Positions 1-6,446 of a DNA stretch of 7,831 nt are shown piece after piece. The stretch spans positions 1 through 7,831 of the forward strand of contig JAILIO010000181.1 in NCBI GenBank assembly GCA_024695225.1. Reading direction: 5' to 3'. The position numbers and the translations under genes are program-made. The notes under the pieces are model-generated. The model had not been told where the DNA came from, did no database searches, and saw nothing but the letters and a program-made list of their open reading frames with translations. This DNA comes from Lachnospiraceae bacterium. Its GTDB lineage: Bacteria > Bacillota > Clostridia > Lachnospirales > Lachnospiraceae. Position 1 is the first letter of the stretch; each line of letters opens with the position of its first letter.

Positions 1-1
1 T

Positions 2-871
2 CTCCCAAATCTCATGGTGGATAATTCGGCCGAATATGTGCTGAATACCATAGATGGCTATTCCGGGGAGGAGAAGGAGGCAGGATATACCTTCACCATG
101 CCTGCAAATGAAAAAAGCATATCCGTGACCACCAGACGCTATGCCTTTGAAGAGGGAAAAACATACTTCAGATATAAACTCAGAGGAGAAGACTACGCAA
201 AATGGAATTATTCAGGATGTCTCTGTCTTTGGAAAGATTATAATGCTACACAGACAAGCAAAAAGACCACTGTCGTCACCGGAGGAGATGATACCAGCTG
301 GTATTTCCTTTCATGTGCAGATGACAACGGTCCTGTGGTCCCGGGGGATGTCTGTACCTTCGGAGGCACAGGCAGGTTGACTGCCTATTATGGAGGCAGT
401 GATGCCGATAACTATCTGAGCAATGAATTCCTTCTGTCAATGTCTCCCAAACTAAAGGACATTCTGGCAAACACTCCCTTCGCGGTTTACAAGGCGGCGA
501 TCCCCGAAACAGGTGCTCAGGACTCGGTGCCCAAAGCAACTATAGACAGCGGTTTATACGGGCAGGATGACACCATCCTTTCCGACAGTTCTTCCGGTAC
601 CACCTCATACACAGGTGTATATACGAGGAAGGTATTCCTGCCTTCATACATAGAAATAAACACATACAGCCCGGAAAAACTGACAGGGCTGAGAAGTGTA
701 TGGGAAAATGAAGAATCAGGTCCACGCAAAGGATGGTGGACAAGGGTTGTGACGAAGGATCTCTATACCAATGCATGGAACAGGCTATGCACCGGTGTTT
801 GGGCATACAATCTAAAAACGAGTTTTACCCAGATCGGTCTTCGTCCTGCGTTCTGCATACCAAACGGGTAA
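2..871 (+). CDS. Secreted or surface protein with C-terminal DUF6273-like domain (5' partial)
   Basis: This is the C-terminal 289 residues of a larger protein. The frame is open to the left edge, and the first ATG (position 14) has no ribosome binding site, so the true start lies outside the window. Near the N-terminal end, GYTFTMPANEKSISVT resembles the last strand of the repeat domains (InlB or Ig-like type, often ending FTMPA-x-x-V-x-V) found in Gram-positive surface proteins. The remainder fits a DUF6273-like, lectin-type fold: a YLSNEFL segment, FLPSYIE, GWWTRV (compare the usual WWLRS) and a terminal IGLRPAFCI (compare GVRPA). The protein probably acts outside the cell, but no ligand or activity can be assigned. 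It ends at TAA 869-871 and converges on the NAPRT operon. No T-run follows the downstream hairpin on this strand. Family assignment is from remembered motifs; the partial status is seen directly. Confidence 0.72.
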   Translation, partial: LPNLMVDNSAEYVLNTIDGYSGEEKEAGYTFTMPANEKSISVTTRRYAFEEGKTYFRYKLRGEDYAKWNYSGCLCLWKDYNATQTSKKTTVVTGGDDTSWYFLSCADDNGPVVPGDVCTFGGTGRLTAYYGGSDADNYLSNEFLLSMSPKLKDILANTPFAVYKAAIPETGAQDSVPKATIDSGLYGQDDTILSDSSSGTTSYTGVYTRKVFLPSYIEINTYSPEKLTGLRSVWENEESGPRKGWWTRVVTKDLYTNAWNRLCTGVWAYNLKTSFTQIGLRPAFCIPNG

Positions 872-878
872 AAATAAA

Positions 879-908
879 GGCTGCTCTCCCGTTTCAGGGA
901 GAGCAGCC
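879..908 (-). terminator. Rho-independent terminator of the sirtuin-GT2-NAPRT operon
   Basis: A perfect 12-bp inverted repeat (GGCTGCTCTCCC and its complement) encloses a 6-base loop. On the minus strand it lies 23 bases after the NAPRT stop and is followed by TTTATTTTTACC, the expected T-rich tail. On the plus strand the hairpin begins 8 bases after the stop of the DUF6273 gene, but what follows is GGTAAGCCC, with no T-run. It is therefore a good intrinsic terminator for the minus strand and at best a weak one for the plus strand. Confidence 0.88.
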
Positions 909-931
909 GGTAAGCCCGGTATCTGCAGGGA

Positions 932-2386
932 TCAGACAACCGACATTTCTTCAAGCAGTGCGCGCTTTGTATCATATAATTTTTTGGAAAGATCCACATA
1001 CATCTCATGAGGATTCACAAGACGTCTGGTCTCCTCCCAGAGAGTATCCAGTTCCCCTGCGCAGTAATCTCTTATCTCCATGGTGGCCGGGGAAGTATAG
1101 CACCTCTTCCCTTCCTTGAACACGGGTATCATCAATTCCCTGAGTTCGTACTCTCCTGCGATGAGCCTTGTCTTCTTCCAGGGTTCTCCGGGATCAAAGA
1201 TCACCATATCCTCTCCGGATGAGAAGGATTCCTCTTCAAGACAGATGAGATCCGCCTTTATCTTGTGCTGGGCTTTGTCATAGATACGTATTATCTTTTT
1301 ATTTCCGGGATTGGTAACCTTTTCCGAATTTTCAGAGAGCTTTATCCTGGGTTCAAAGGTCCCGTCTTTACCCTTGACAGCGGCCAGCTTGTAGACACCT
1401 CCAAATGCAGGGTTATCCCTGGCGGTTATGAGGCTGGTTCCCACGCCCCAGGATGTTATGGCAGCACCCTGCTCCTTCAGGGAATCGATAAGATACTCAT
1501 CCAGATCATTTGAAGCAGAGATGACTGCGTCGGTGAATCCCGCCTCGTCCAACATTTTCCTGGCTTTTTTGGAAATGTAGGCAAGGTCTCCGGAATCCAG
1601 CCTTATACCATAACTCTTGGGATGGATCCCCTTTTCCTTGAGCTCGTTAAATACTTTTATAGCGTTGGGGACGCCGGATCTCAGAGTATCGTAAGTATCT
1701 GCCACAAACAGACACGAATCGGGATAGATATCGGCATATGCCCTGAATGCGCTGAGTTCGTCCGGGAAACTCATTATCCAGCTGTGAGCATTGGTCCCTT
1801 TTACCGGGACATCGAAAAGCTGTCCGCACAGCACATTTGAGGTGCCGATACAGCCGCCTATCACGGCAGCCCTGGCTCCGTACGTGCCGGCATCGGGTCC
1901 CTGTGCACGCCTCAGCCCGAATTCCATAACCCCGTCTCCCCTTGCCGCCAGACATACTCTTGCGGCCTTGGTAGCTATCAGGCTCTGATGGTTGATTATA
2001 TTGAGTATTGCAGTTTCCACAAGCTGGGCCTGCATCACAGGAGCGATCACCTTTACAAGCGGTTCCCTGGGAAAAACCACAGTTCCTTCCGGGATCGCGT
2101 ATATATCCCCTGTAAACTTAAAGTCCGCCAGGTAGGACAGGAACTCGTCATCAAAAATGCCAAGGGTCTTGAGATAATTAATCTCTTCCTCCCCGAAGGA
2201 CAGCCCCTCTATGTAATCTATGAGCTGTTCCACCCCACACATCACGGCGTATCCGCCTCCGCATGGATTGTTTCGATAGAACATATCGAAGATAACGGTA
2301 TTATTTACACTCTCATTGTGAAAATATCCCTGCATCATCGTAAGTTCATACAAGTCTGTCAGCAATGTCAGATTTCTCCCGCCCAT
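932..2386 (-). CDS. pncB: Nicotinate phosphoribosyltransferase
   Basis: This cytoplasmic enzyme (NAPRTase, EC 6.3.4.21) makes nicotinate mononucleotide from nicotinate and PRPP with ATP hydrolysis; it is the first step of Preiss-Handler NAD salvage. The protein is 484 residues, normal for the long Gram-positive form. Visible motifs are TDLYELTM near residue 10, the FGLRRAQGPDAGTYGA substrate-binding segment near 156-171, GTNAHSW near 197-203 with the histidine expected to be phosphorylated in the ATP-coupled cycle, RLDSGD near 262-267, and the phosphate-binding GVGT near 314-317. No key residue appears missing. Two ATG codons are adjacent (2389 and 2386). GGGAGG at 2394-2399 is 4 bases from the first and 7 from the second. 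Seven is also the spacing for the sirtuin and the second permease, so 2386 is preferred. The start overlaps the stop of the glycosyltransferase (ATGATG), implying coupled translation as the last gene of the operon. Confidence 0.96.
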   Translation of the reverse strand: MGGRNLTLLTDLYELTMMQGYFHNESVNNTVIFDMFYRNNPCGGGYAVMCGVEQLIDYIEGLSFGEEEINYLKTLGIFDDEFLSYLADFKFTGDIYAIPEGTVVFPREPLVKVIAPVMQAQLVETAILNIINHQSLIATKAARVCLAARGDGVMEFGLRRAQGPDAGTYGARAAVIGGCIGTSNVLCGQLFDVPVKGTNAHSWIMSFPDELSAFRAYADIYPDSCLFVADTYDTLRSGVPNAIKVFNELKEKGIHPKSYGIRLDSGDLAYISKKARKMLDEAGFTDAVISASNDLDEYLIDSLKEQGAAITSWGVGTSLITARDNPAFGGVYKLAAVKGKDGTFEPRIKLSENSEKVTNPGNKKIIRIYDKAQHKIKADLICLEEESFSSGEDMVIFDPGEPWKKTRLIAGEYELRELMIPVFKEGKRCYTSPATMEIRDYCAGELDTLWEETRRLVNPHEMYVDLSKKLYDTKRALLEEMSVV

Positions 2387-3378
2387 CATCTTTCCTCCCG
2401 TTCCTCTTGGTCGTCACTGTCGTTTTCAATGTTTACTGTCTCAGTTATAATGTATTGCGCCATATTGTTAAGGGAAATATATATACGCCCTATATATTCT
2501 CCCAGCATGCCCAGCATCAGCATCATAACACCGGTGGAGAACAGCATGATGGCGGCAAGTGATGTATATCCCAAAACTTCTATGGTATGAAACACAAACT
2601 TCTTCAGGAGTATGATTATACCCCACAAAAAGCCTATAGCCGCAAAGACCATCCCCATAAGAGATGCGATCCTGAGTGGCTTGACGGAAAATGCAGTAAG
2701 ACCGTTGAGCCACAAAGACAAGGATTTCTTGAAAGTATAGCCGGTGGAATTGTCATCCCCGCGGTCGCGCTGTTCCATCATCACCACCCGGACCCTGCGG
2801 GTAACGGAGAACACCAGCCCCTCAAAAAACGGATAGGGATTCTTGTACCTGAGAATGGCATCGCTGACAAATCTCTTCATCACAAGAAAATTGTCTATGT
2901 GAAGTTCAACCGGCTTTTCCAGCATAACAGCGGTTGTGTACTTATTTACCCCGCTTCCGAACCTCTTGAAAGCAGACTCCTTTTTTTCATAATAATTCGC
3001 CGTGGCCACATCGCATTCATCGTCTCTGACAAGATCCAGCAGGACCCACAGGTTGTTGACCGGGCTCTGGCAGTCGTCATCCATGTCCACCACATACTGT
3101 CCCGTGACGAAACTGTGTCCCGCCAGGATAGCCGAATGCTTGCCCCTGTTCATGGCAAAGTTTACGAGTTTGATCCTCTTGTCCTCCCGGGCAAGCCCCA
3201 GCAGCACATTCCAGACTCCATCGGGAGAGCAGTCGTTGACGCAGATGATCTCATAATCATACTCAGGTCTCTCCGACACTGTTTCCCTGATCTCTTCCAC
3301 CACCCGGGTGATGGTGCCCTCGCTTCTGTAACAGGGGATCACGAAGCTTATTCTTCCCGGCACGCCCTTTGCGCTCAC
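2386..3378 (-). CDS. Family 2 glycosyltransferase with two C-terminal membrane helices (GtrB/DPM1-like)
   Basis: This 330-residue protein probably transfers a sugar from a nucleotide sugar to a polyprenyl phosphate, or glycosylates a cell-surface polymer, at the inner face of the membrane. The N-terminal GT-A domain has ISFVIPCYRSE (10-20), VNDCSPDG (48-54), the NRGKHSAILAG segment (77-87) and a DDD-C-Q-S-P metal-site motif (100-106), matching the usual DxDLQDP. STGYTFKK and LTAFSVKPLRI (about 227-237) lead into two hydrophobic helices near 236-258 and 270-293, the layout of the GtrB/CsbB/ArnC group. The C-terminus is acidic (DDQEEREER). The start is GTG, with GAGG at 3384-3387 five bases upstream, and it overlaps the sirtuin stop as GTGA. 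The stop overlaps the NAPRT start. No GtrA-like flippase or acceptor gene is in the window, so the sugar and acceptor are unknown. Its place between two NAD-related genes is unusual. Confidence 0.9.
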   Translation of the reverse strand: MSAKGVPGRISFVIPCYRSEGTITRVVEEIRETVSERPEYDYEIICVNDCSPDGVWNVLLGLAREDKRIKLVNFAMNRGKHSAILAGHSFVTGQYVVDMDDDCQSPVNNLWVLLDLVRDDECDVATANYYEKKESAFKRFGSGVNKYTTAVMLEKPVELHIDNFLVMKRFVSDAILRYKNPYPFFEGLVFSVTRRVRVVMMEQRDRGDDNSTGYTFKKSLSLWLNGLTAFSVKPLRIASLMGMVFAAIGFLWGIIILLKKFVFHTIEVLGYTSLAAIMLFSTGVMMLMLGMLGEYIGRIYISLNNMAQYIITETVNIENDSDDQEEREER

Positions 3379-4118
3379 GGCAGCCTCGAGAAGATCTCTC
3401 CGATGGAACCCTTGACTATCAGATCGGCAACCCCGTCCCTGGCCGTGGAATCCCGGTTCACGAGCACCAGCTTATTCCCACGGTAATAATCTATAAGCCC
3501 CGCCGCAGGATACACCACCAGCGATGTACCGCCGATAATAAGGACATCTGCTGCGGTTATGGCCTCCACAGCCTTCTGCATCACGTTCATATCCAGGCCT
3601 TCCTCATACAGCACAACATCCGGTTTTATGGGACTGCCGCATTTTTTGCACACCGGGATACCGTCTTTATCCGCATTTTTCATGTCCGCCACATAGTCAA
3701 GGTCATAAAACTCGTGGCAGCTTTCACAGTAGTTTCTGAGCACTGACCCGTGAAGTTCCAGGACATTTTTGCTGCCCGCAGCCTGATGAAGGCCGTCTAT
3801 ATTTTGTGTTATGACTGCTTTCAGTTTCCCCTCCTGCTCCCACTGGGCCAGTTTCTTATGAGCCGCATTGGGACCGTTGTTTGGGGCGAGGAGTTTCTGC
3901 CTGTAAAAGTCATAAAAATCCTTTTTGTGATGAACATAGAAACTGTGAGAAAGCATGGTTTCCGGCGGATATTTAAAATGCTGGTGGTATAAACCGTCAA
4001 CGGATCTGAAATCGGGAACACCGCTTTCGGTAGATACCCCCGCGCCTCCGAAAAACACGATATTGTCAGACTCTTCAATATATTTCTTTAATTGTTCAAA
4101 GCCCTGTATTTCCGACAT
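3375..4118 (-). CDS. Sirtuin, NAD-dependent protein deacylase
   Basis: This 247-residue Sir2-family protein, CobB-like in size, removes acetyl or other acyl groups from lysines, consuming NAD+ and releasing nicotinamide and O-acyl-ADP-ribose. It contains the Rossmann signature GGAGVSTESGVPDFRS (24-39), TQNIDGLH (104-111), the catalytic His in ELHGS (His123), a structural zinc site with two CxxC pairs (Cys131/134 and Cys157/160), and GTSLVVYPA near the C-terminal part of the NAD site. All catalytic residues I can check are present, so it should be active. The start is chosen at ATG 4118 because a near-perfect AGGAGGTGG lies 7 bases upstream and the family's N-terminus begins here. The same frame stays open for 58 further codons upstream, but that stretch is repeat-derived and not sirtuin-like. 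It is the first gene of a three-gene operon and is coupled by GTGA to the glycosyltransferase. Substrates cannot be told from the sequence; the symbols cobB or srtN would be by analogy only. Confidence 0.95.
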   Translation of the reverse strand: MSEIQGFEQLKKYIEESDNIVFFGGAGVSTESGVPDFRSVDGLYHQHFKYPPETMLSHSFYVHHKKDFYDFYRQKLLAPNNGPNAAHKKLAQWEQEGKLKAVITQNIDGLHQAAGSKNVLELHGSVLRNYCESCHEFYDLDYVADMKNADKDGIPVCKKCGSPIKPDVVLYEEGLDMNVMQKAVEAITAADVLIIGGTSLVVYPAAGLIDYYRGNKLVLVNRDSTARDGVADLIVKGSIGEIFSRLP

Positions 4119-4122
4119 ATTT

Positions 4123-4131
4123 CCACCTCCT
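4123..4131 (-). promoter_or_regulatory. Ribosome binding site that fixes the sirtuin start
   Basis: The minus strand reads AGGAGGTGG, then AAAT, then ATG. The AGGAGG core (4126-4131) is 7 bases from the ATG at 4118. No comparable site precedes the longer in-frame start at 4292, so this site decides the start. Confidence 0.85.
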
Positions 4132-4300
4132 GTCCAAACACATCCCGCTACGCATCTTCTCACATCATACATCTTACTGATCCTGCCATGTTCAGCATTC
4201 CTCACACCCTGAACCTGACCGAACCAGCTGCGCAAAACTTTTCTCACGCCCTGCACCGCACTTAGCCTTCCACAGCGCAATTCTTCGTACACCCTGCACC
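4129..4300 (-). repeat. Degenerate 42-44 base tandem repeats in the sirtuin leader
   Basis: On the minus strand, units begin at 4300, 4257 and 4215 with GGTGCAGGGTGT, GGTGCAGGGCGT and GGTTCAGGGTGT. Each goes on into a GTGAGAA-like core (most changed in the first unit) and then TTGCGC or a related sequence. Unit lengths are 43, 42 and 43 bases. A fourth, more diverged unit (4172-4129) keeps GATGTGAGAAGATGCG. In the frame leading into the sirtuin the repeats give VQGVRKV, VQGVRNA and YDVRRC, so the open frame there is a by-product of the repeats. The array lies wholly between the predicted promoter and the ribosome binding site and overlaps the upstream edge of the latter. No clean terminator or anti-terminator pair is visible. 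Function is unknown; it could be a repeated protein-binding site, an RNA structure, or a decayed duplication. Confidence 0.6.
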
Positions 4301-4375
4301 CGGCTGAAAATGCCGCGATACTGACATCTCTATATGCAGCAGACCCAATCTTTCGCTTCCACTGTACACGGCACT

Positions 4376-4404
4376 ATGATACAACTATCAGACACCAAAA
4401 ACAA
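4376..4404 (-). promoter_or_regulatory. Candidate sigma-A promoter for the sirtuin operon
   Basis: On the minus strand TTGTTT (4399-4404) and TATCAT (4376-4381) are separated by exactly 17 bases. The -10 matches TATAAT at five of six positions; the -35 matches TTGACA at only three of six. The site begins 10 bases after the stop of the upstream permease gene. Transcription from here would place the tandem repeats in a leader of about 250 bases. A short inverted repeat, TGATA-GTTG-TATCA (4377-4390), covers the -10 and could be an operator, but it is short enough to occur by chance. Confidence 0.4.
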
Positions 4405-4413
4405 ATATACCAA

Positions 4414-5367
4414 TCAAAGAATCCGCAAAAAATACACTGCCCCAAAGCCCATGGCAAACGCGTACACAAAACCCATATAAGCCACGGCAGACTTTAAAAC
4501 TGTGGAAATAACAGCCCCCAGGACTGAAACCAAAACCACTCCTGCTGCCAGGAGAAGAACTTGCCGCACCTCTCCCTGCATGAAGATCAGACTTGCGGGC
4601 AGCAGAAGCGGAAGTGATCTAGTGAGGGCCCTCACAAACACCATAACCCCCGCTGCAGCGCACCCTGCTTTCTCCCTTATCCTTTGGCATTCCTTCTCAT
4701 ACCTGTAGGCGCAGGACAGAAGCGCGATACCTCCGATCACGGGGAACACCGACGCCATCCCCCTGCCTTCTGTACCATATCCGCTGTACAGTGGGCCATT
4801 CCCCCCTCTGCCGATCCCCTCTGCCCCGGAGCCGTAACTACCATCTCTTCCGATCCCCTCTGTCCCGGAGCCGTAAGCGCCATCATCCTCTGCGCTCTCT
4901 ATCACCACATTGAAAAGAGCGTCTGAGGAGAGCCACTCCCTGTACCTTTCCGGATCTCCTGACATTTCCCCGGCAATCCTGTAGAAAACTGCGCTGTATA
5001 TCCCTTCCTTTGCAAGCTCATACTTGTTCGATGACCGTGAAATCAGGATCTCCACCCGCTCAGGAAGCCCCGTGAGGTTGAAGCCGCTGTCGCATTCCCC
5101 TGTGATCACCGCATTTTTAAGATCATCCAGGGAATCATATCTCACATATTGAAGTCCGCCCTCTGCCCGCGTCTCCAGGAGCTCACACACCTCTGCTGCG
5201 CCCTCATTTCCGCTGTCTGTGCAGAGCCCTATGATCCTGTTGTCGACAGACGGGAAGAGAGAATACCTGAGAAGTGCCATCACAAGCATTGACAGCGCTG
5301 CGCTCAGATAAAAATACGGATCCGAAAACGTCCTCTTAAGTTCCACCCATACCAGATATGCCCTCAT
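4414..5367 (-). CDS. ABC-2 type transporter permease subunit with Gly-rich tandem repeat
   Basis: This 317-residue membrane protein is probably one half of a heterodimeric ABC exporter. One hydrophobic helix lies near 18-36, followed by a mostly polar region of about 170 residues likely outside the membrane, then a C-terminal bundle with helices near 204-222, 238-262, 269-290 and 292-315. The layout matches the ABC2_membrane_3 type and the preceding gene, though similarity is by topology rather than strong motifs. At 162-187 a 13-residue unit (DGAYGSGTEGIGR, then DGSYGSGAEGIGR) is repeated, with a looser third copy to about 203. The start is set at ATG 5367: GAGG at 5375-5378 lies 7 bases upstream, the ATG overlaps the previous stop as ATGA, and the hydrophobic N-terminus follows at once. 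A longer in-frame start at 5493 would add 42 residues that overlap the previous gene and look non-native. No terminator hairpin was seen after its TGA at 4414, so read-through into the sirtuin operon is possible. Confidence 0.78.
   Translation of the reverse strand: MRAYLVWVELKRTFSDPYFYLSAALSMLVMALLRYSLFPSVDNRIIGLCTDSGNEGAAEVCELLETRAEGGLQYVRYDSLDDLKNAVITGECDSGFNLTGLPERVEILISRSSNKYELAKEGIYSAVFYRIAGEMSGDPERYREWLSSDALFNVVIESAEDDGAYGSGTEGIGRDGSYGSGAEGIGRGGNGPLYSGYGTEGRGMASVFPVIGGIALLSCAYRYEKECQRIREKAGCAAAGVMVFVRALTRSLPLLLPASLIFMQGEVRQVLLLAAGVVLVSVLGAVISTVLKSAVAYMGFVYAFAMGFGAVYFLRIL
4807..4884 (-). repeat. 39-bp in-frame tandem duplication (13-residue Gly-rich unit)
   Basis: Two adjacent 39-base units (4846-4884 and 4807-4845) share the block read on the plus strand as CCGATCCCCTCTG-C/T-CCCGGAGCCGTAA. 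They encode DGAYGSGTEGIGR and DGSYGSGAEGIGR. A third, degenerate Gly-Tyr-rich partial copy follows toward 4760. The length is a multiple of three, so the frame is preserved. It lies in the predicted extracytoplasmic part of the permease, just before its second helix, and may be a flexible linker or a variable-length site. Confidence 0.85.
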
Positions 5368-6443
5368 GACATCACCTCGGCTGCAAAAGCGATCAGGCGG
5401 TAATACGGGAAATTCTCTGCGATCCCCGAGAGGAACCCCGGGCGTATGAATGCGGCGGGTATGATCCCCCCGCCGCAGAGCAAAAGCATGCATGTGAGAC
5501 CTGTGTAGATCACGAGCCTCTCCTCACGCCCCATGAACACCCGAAAGATCATGCAGGACCACACAGCAGCAGCCGCAGATGCGATGGCAGCTCCTGCAAA
5601 GGCTCCGCATCCTGCGATCCCAAACAACACCATCCCTGCTGCCAGGGCCATTCCCGGGCAGAGGCAGGACACAAAGCATGAGATCAGGGAAGCCAATCCC
5701 GGCAGCACGGGATTTACCCCGTTTCTCTTGAGGAGCAGACGCACTCTTTTGTCCTCATTTCCATAAAACGCAGAAAAACCTGAAGCGTATATAAAAACAA
5801 CGCCGAAGATAAAGGACGCGGCAAAATAGCCTCTGACCGACCCCGGAAAAGCAGATACCATCTCCGGTTCATCGTAAATAAAATCCCTCTTCCTTATGAC
5901 ATCCGCCAGTTCCCGGGCGGCTTCATCATATGCCTGCTGCCTGTGTTCCTCATCGGAAAGGGCTCCCCTTGTGTAAACACAGGCTTCCGAACTCCTGAGC
6001 ATGGACACGGCGTCTGTCAGAAGTTCCCTGAACACCGTGCCTCTTATGCCGCTGTCATCCCTGATGATCACCCGGACAGGAGTGTTTACGCCAGAGTCCA
6101 CGTCCTCAAAGAAATCCGCCGGGATAAACACTGCAGCGTCAGCTCTTCCCTCCTCCACATCCTTTTTTGCCGAAGGATAGTCTGTGATCACAAGCTCTGT
6201 GACACTGCTGACAGATGGCATATTCCCCGCAAGGCCCAGCAACAGTGAGATCGTCTCGTCCTCTCTCTCAAGCCCCACATCCACCACTGCAGAAACAGAC
6301 TCCTCTCCCCCAAAGGCTTTAAAAGACAGATACAGCAGGGAGACCAGGGTAAGCGCAGACAGTAAAAAAATCCCGGTCATACGAAAGACACAGCCTAAGC
6401 TTCTTCGTATGCCGGAATTTATAAGACCAAAAAATGTTTCCAC
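5364..6443 (-). CDS. ABC-2 type transporter permease subunit
   Basis: This 359-residue membrane protein is probably the partner permease of an ABC exporter. It has an N-terminal helix near 20-42, an extracytoplasmic domain of about 160 residues (43-203), and a C-terminal bundle with helices near 205-225, 247-272, 275-300 and 308-330. The segment VVDVGLEREDET followed by DYPSAKKDVEEGRADAAVFIP is typical of ABC2_membrane_3/YhgE-like permeases. The closing GGGIIPAAFIRPGF...ENFPYYRL resembles the re-entrant end of ABC-2 permeases. The start is a GTG 3 bases after the stop of the preceding gene, with no clear Shine-Dalgarno sequence. Translation therefore probably depends on ribosomes finishing the upstream gene; a later in-frame start (for example Met22) is possible but would cut into the leading segment. 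The end overlaps the next permease by ATGA. No ATP-binding subunit is in the window, and the exported substrate is unknown. Confidence 0.82.
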   Translation of the reverse strand: METFFGLINSGIRRSLGCVFRMTGIFLLSALTLVSLLYLSFKAFGGEESVSAVVDVGLEREDETISLLLGLAGNMPSVSSVTELVITDYPSAKKDVEEGRADAAVFIPADFFEDVDSGVNTPVRVIIRDDSGIRGTVFRELLTDAVSMLRSSEACVYTRGALSDEEHRQQAYDEAARELADVIRKRDFIYDEPEMVSAFPGSVRGYFAASFIFGVVFIYASGFSAFYGNEDKRVRLLLKRNGVNPVLPGLASLISCFVSCLCPGMALAAGMVLFGIAGCGAFAGAAIASAAAAVWSCMIFRVFMGREERLVIYTGLTCMLLLCGGGIIPAAFIRPGFLSGIAENFPYYRLIAFAAEVMS

Positions 6444-6446
6444 AGT

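Noticed and set aside
1988..2590. 200-codon open frame on the plus strand across the NAPRT/GT2 junction
   Set aside because: It spans two well-supported minus-strand genes and has no recognisable domain or binding site.
2587..3486. 299-codon open frame on the plus strand opposite the glycosyltransferase
   Set aside because: The minus-strand frame has clear GT2 motifs throughout; the plus frame is His/Pro/Ser-rich, lacks family features and is a shadow.
3375..4118. Sirtuin as part of an anti-phage defence system
   Set aside because: Defence SIR2 proteins are usually large fusions or paired with Argonaute, HerA or similar partners. This is a compact Zn-ribbon deacylase next to metabolic genes.
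4119..4292. In-frame upstream extension of the sirtuin by 58 residues
   Set aside because: It is translated from the tandem repeats, starts at a GTG without a binding site and has no sirtuin-like sequence, while a strong ribosome binding site precedes ATG 4118.
4129..4300. CRISPR array in the repeat region
   Set aside because: The repeats are degenerate and continuous over the whole 42-44 base unit, without conserved repeats separated by unique spacers, and no cas genes are present.
5368..5493. Longer start for the second permease, adding 42 residues
   Set aside because: The extension lies inside the preceding permease gene, is Arg/Pro-rich and would bury the well-placed ribosome binding site at 5375-5378.
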